Shown here: piece by piece, positions 61,717-64,000 of the stretch | Position numbering within the stretch: position 1 is the first letter of the stretch | How the letters are laid out: each line of letters begins with the position of its first letter | DNA from: CADEDH01 sp039201605 | GTDB lineage: Bacteria > Actinomycetota > Acidimicrobiia > Acidimicrobiales > SZUA-35 | Direction: 5' to 3' | Length of the DNA: 64,000 nt | Assembly: GCA_039201605.1 (NCBI GenBank) | Contig: JBCCRO010000013.1 | Coordinates: forward strand, 62,001-126,000 | Notes under the pieces: model-generated | Seen by the model: only the letters and a program-made list of their open reading frames with translations | Database searches by the model: none | Told to the model about the DNA's origin: nothing | Translations under genes and position numbers: made by a program

Positions 61717-62501
61717 CAACCGGTGACCATCATCTCCCGGCGTTTCGTCATCCGACCACCGATGATCACGGCGATCTCGTAGAAGAGGTACATCGGCACG
61801 CCGAGCACGAGAAGGGTGAAGGGATCGCCGGTGGGGGTGACGATGGCCGAGAGGATGACCACGGCCACGATGGCGATTCGCCGGTTCTTGCGCAACGTCT
61901 GAGTGGAGACGATGCCGATCAGCTGGAGGAAGATCAGCACGATCGGCAGCTCGGCGGCGATGCCGAAGGCGAGCAGCATCTTAATGAAGAAGCCGATGTA
62001 GTCGCTGGGTGAGAAGAACTCGGTGAACGAGTCGGGACCGAAGCCGCCGAGCACCGACAGCGTCTTCGGCATCAGGAGGTACCCGCCGACGACGCCCAGG
62101 GCCAGGAGGATCACCGAGCCGAAGAAGAACGGCATCAGCACCTTCTTCTCAGACGGGTAGAGGCCGGGGAGGACGAACTTGCCCAGCTGGTACAGGATCA
62201 CGGGCATGGCCAGCAGCATCCCGCCGTAGCCCGACAGCGTCAGCACGACCGAGAAGTTCTCGGTCGGGGTGCGGATGATGAACTCGCAGTCGTTGCCCTG
62301 CGCCACCTGGAGGTCGCAGTAGGGCTCAGCCAGGAAGTTGAACAGCGGCTCATTGAAGATGTAGACGATGATGGCGCCGACCACGATGGCCAGCACCGAG
62401 CGGATCAGGCGGGTGCGCAGCTCGCTCAGGTGGCCGAGCAGCGTCATATCGCCCTCGGGCTGCTGCTCCGGCTTCCTGCCCCGGCTGAGGGGGTTCCTCA
62501 T
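61716..62501 (-). CDS. tatC: Sec-independent translocase TatC
   Basis: A 261-residue membrane protein with six predicted helices. Seen: the N-terminal MTLLGHLSELRTRL motif, LPGLYPSEKK, FGIAAELPIVLIFLQLIGI and a final conserved SAIVTPTGDPFTLL. TatC binds the twin-arginine signal peptide and with TatA/B exports folded proteins. ATG 62501 overlaps the tatA/B stop by 1 nt (TGATG) and its own stop overlaps helY likewise, so the three genes are tightly coupled. A Cys pair (CDL...DCEF) in the first periplasmic loop may form a disulfide. Confidence 0.95.
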   Translation of the reverse strand: MRNPLSRGRKPEQQPEGDMTLLGHLSELRTRLIRSVLAIVVGAIIVYIFNEPLFNFLAEPYCDLQVAQGNDCEFIIRTPTENFSVVLTLSGYGGMLLAMPVILYQLGKFVLPGLYPSEKKVLMPFFFGSVILLALGVVGGYLLMPKTLSVLGGFGPDSFTEFFSPSDYIGFFIKMLLAFGIAAELPIVLIFLQLIGIVSTQTLRKNRRIAIVAVVILSAIVTPTGDPFTLLVLGVPMYLFYEIAVIIGGRMTKRREMMVTG

Positions 62502-63046
62502 CACGACTCCTCCCCATCGGCCGGGGTCTCCACACCGGCGGCCGCCTCGGCATCGGCCGAGCCGGTGTCGGCCCGGGCATCGGTACCGGTGCTCTTCTCG
62601 GAGGTGCCGTTGCCGGACGTGCCGTTGTCCGAGGCGCCGGCGTCGGTCGAACCGGCGGTGGCCGTGCTCTTGGAGCGGGCGGCGGACGGCGACGGGGAGA
62701 ACGGGGGTGGGATATCGGCCTTGCCGAGCTGACCGCCTCGACGCTCCGAGGCGGTCGACGCGTTCTCGCCGTCGGCCTCCGTCTCGCCTGCGGTGTCGGC
62801 ATACCCCCGGGGCACGATCGGGTCGTCGTCGGAACCGGAACCCGTCCACTTCTCGACGTCGGCGACGTCCTTGATCTCGTCCATGCCCGACATGAACTCG
62901 TCGCGAAGACCCGACGTGATCGACCGGGCCTGGCCGACGAATCCGCCGACCTTCCTCATCACGCTCGGGAGCTGCTCGGGCCCGATGGCGATGAGTGCTA
63001 CCAGGGCGATGACCAGGATCTCCGCACCGCCCATGTTGAAGAACAT
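62501..63046 (-). CDS. Twin-arginine translocase subunit TatA/TatB
   Basis: A 181-residue protein with an N-terminal helix (GGAEILVIALVALIAIGPEQLP) followed by an amphipathic helix (SVMRKVGGFVGQARSI) and a long Ser/Thr/Asp-rich tail. The GPE after the helix fits TatB better than TatA, but no separate TatA lies in the window and in actinobacteria the gene before tatC is usually called tatA. TAGTCT lies 6 nt before the ATG (leaderless). First gene of the tat-helY operon. Confidence 0.88.
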   Translation of the reverse strand: MFFNMGGAEILVIALVALIAIGPEQLPSVMRKVGGFVGQARSITSGLRDEFMSGMDEIKDVADVEKWTGSGSDDDPIVPRGYADTAGETEADGENASTASERRGGQLGKADIPPPFSPSPSAARSKSTATAGSTDAGASDNGTSGNGTSEKSTGTDARADTGSADAEAAAGVETPADGEES

Positions 63047-63052
63047 GAGGCC

Positions 63053-63058
63053 AGACTA
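63053..63058 (-). promoter_or_regulatory. -10 box (TAGTCT) for the tat-helY operon
   Basis: TAGTCT on the minus strand ends 6 nt before the ATG at 63046, consistent with a leaderless operon mRNA. Confidence 0.45.
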
Positions 63059-63156
63059 CCGGGTGTCCCGGCAGTCGATCACAGCGGGCGGCGTGATACG
63101 GGAGGGCCACCGTCCGGGGCGGCCCTCACCTCGGCCGTCCGCAACCGCCGGCGAGC

Positions 63157-63483
63157 TCAGGTGAACTCGCTCATGACCTCCAGCAAGCGGGTGTCGTCCT
63201 GCAGCAGATCGTGGAAATCGAGGAGATCGTCGTGGTTGATCGGCTCCCCGACGTGGGTCTCGTACAGCTCGGCGGGCAGGCTCCAGGTGGAGAAGGCCAC
63301 GCCCGAGGCGATCAGCAGGTCGATGGTGCGGGACTCCGCCGGCTTGACCACCATCATCTGACAGAAGGGGCAGCGGAAGGCATACGTGCCGGCGTCGTTG
63401 TCGTCGCAGATCCGCACGTGAACGTCGGCCGTGGTGAGCTCGACGTCTCCGCAATCAGAACAGCTTGCCCGGATCGTGGCCAT
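63157..63483 (-). CDS. Small zinc-ribbon protein of unknown function
   Basis: About 108 residues from ATG 63483, which has AGGAGG upstream at ~10 nt; an upstream in-frame extension is rejected. Two CxxC pairs (ASCSDCGDVEL and FRCPFCQMMVV) frame a 26-residue beta segment, a typical zinc ribbon. The C-terminal half is helical and acidic (NHDDLLDFHDLLQDDTRLLE). It may bind RNA, DNA or a protein partner. 110 nt upstream of tatA/B on the same strand. Conserved small zinc ribbons of this kind occur in actinobacteria, but I do not recognise the family. Confidence 0.7.
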   Translation of the reverse strand: MATIRASCSDCGDVELTTADVHVRICDDNDAGTYAFRCPFCQMMVVKPAESRTIDLLIASGVAFSTWSLPAELYETHVGEPINHDDLLDFHDLLQDDTRLLEVMSEFT

Positions 63484-63696
63484 GAGTGAGGGACCTCCTG
63501 CCCCTGCCGGTCCCAACTGTTTCGGAACCGTGGTGTAGTTCCTAGGTTCGGCACGGCTCCGGGGGTCCTTAAGAGGAACAGGCTCCAGGATCCGGCTCGG
63601 GACCGGTCGACCCATACCGATCACACTCTCCGCAACCAGGCACCACGCTCAGCGCTCGGCCGGTGGGTGACCGCTCCCACCTCGACACTCCTCCCG

Positions 63697-64000
63697 ATGA
63701 GGGTGCACCGGACGCGTTCTGTCGCCATCCTTGGACGGGTGGATCTGGACGAAACGCCGTGGGACGGCCCGACGCTGACCTTGGCCCGCAACGGAGCGTC
63801 ACAACGCGAGCAGGCCGACAGCCGGGAGGCCTACGCGCTGGCGTTGCGGCTCGGCGCCCGCGGCATCGAGAGCACGGCCCGGGTCACCGTCGACGGCACC
63901 GTGGCCCTGAGCGGGCGGGCCCACGTCGGCTCCCGCCTGCGGCGGCGGTCGTTCGCCTCGATCACCTCCGACGACCTCCCGGAGGACGTCGTGACACTGG
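63697..64000 (+). CDS. Glycerophosphodiester phosphodiesterase-like protein, N-terminal part, active site degenerate (cut by window edge)
   Basis: Open frame from ATG 63697 (GTG 63739 possible) to the window end, ~101 codons. The translation follows a GDPD domain: LARNGASQREQ, EAYALALRLGARGIE, TVDGTVALSGRAHVG, LRRRSFASITSDDLPEDV. In active GDPDs these places read HRG, ...GADxIExD, DGxxVxxHD. Here HRG is RNG, the metal ligands E-x-D become E-S-T, and HD becomes SG, so catalysis is unlikely. It is transcribed divergently from the zinc-ribbon gene (213-nt gap). Confidence 0.6.
   Translation, partial: MRVHRTRSVAILGRVDLDETPWDGPTLTLARNGASQREQADSREAYALALRLGARGIESTARVTVDGTVALSGRAHVGSRLRRRSFASITSDDLPEDVVTL

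Noticed and set aside
59200..61782. Long plus-strand open frame opposite helY
   Set aside because: Composition is that of an antisense shadow; helY has full helicase motifs on the other strand.

Overview
The window looks like a chromosomal segment of a high-GC actinobacterium, most likely of class Acidimicrobiia (inference, no rRNA present). Supporting signs are very high GC with strong third-position bias, the actinobacterial order tatA/B-tatC-helY, a DUF4193-like acidic zinc-ribbon protein, lipoproteins with acidic linkers, many CaiB/BaiF CoA-transferases, and start codons placed only 6-10 nt behind a TANNNT box, which suggests frequent leaderless mRNAs. I found 57 protein genes (two cut by the window edges). 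I saw no tRNA, rRNA, CRISPR array, insertion sequence or prophage.

Layout. 1-5 kb: end of metG, DUF456, an MFS/spermidine-synthase-like fusion, then a GAF protein followed 2 nt later by a subtilisin-protein kinase-like fusion. 5-16.4 kb: alpha/beta hydrolase, cyclopropane fatty acid synthase, several small membrane proteins, a PrsW-type protease, an AAA+ ATPase, a lipoprotein and a nitronate-monooxygenase-like enzyme. 16.4-20.9 kb: two tandem paralogous membrane-anchored beta-helix proteins, the second with a 15-bp minisatellite in its cytoplasmic tail. 21-25 kb: amidohydrolase, two flavodoxin-fold reductases, a luciferase-like monooxygenase and a TIGR03792-like protein. 25-28 kb: a three-gene NitT/TauT-type ABC importer closed by two strong hairpins and facing a cytosine-deaminase-like hydrolase and a phytoene-desaturase-like oxidoreductase.

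31.5-46.2 kb is a catabolic island of acyl-CoA chemistry: five CaiB/BaiF CoA-transferase genes (two encode double-length fusions), two enoyl-CoA hydratases, an acyl-CoA ligase, an SDR, a hotdog thioesterase and a small desulforedoxin-like protein, with a PIN-PhoH ATPase embedded. The genes overlap by 1-4 nt and probably activate and degrade carboxylic acids as CoA thioesters; the substrate cannot be read from sequence. 46.3-51.5 kb: a flippase fused to a degenerate phosphotransferase domain, SelO, and a XerC/D-type recombinase. 51.6-56.5 kb: an RGG-box putative RNA-binding protein, Nudix, GNAT, a Lys/Ala/Pro-rich protein, the acidic zinc-ribbon protein and a LysM lytic transglycosylase. 56.6-63.5 kb: a double-length ThyX, then tatA/B-tatC-helY and a stand-alone lipid-kinase C-terminal domain, all translationally coupled, and a zinc-ribbon protein. 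The right edge holds the start of a degenerate GDPD-like gene.

A theme across the window is duplicated or fused enzymes in which one half has lost catalytic residues: the subtilase-kinase fusion, both tandem CoA-transferases, the tandem ThyX, the flippase-phosphotransferase fusion, the orphan lipid-kinase domain and the GDPD-like gene. The subtilase-kinase fusion with its GAF partner is the best candidate for an undescribed regulatory system.
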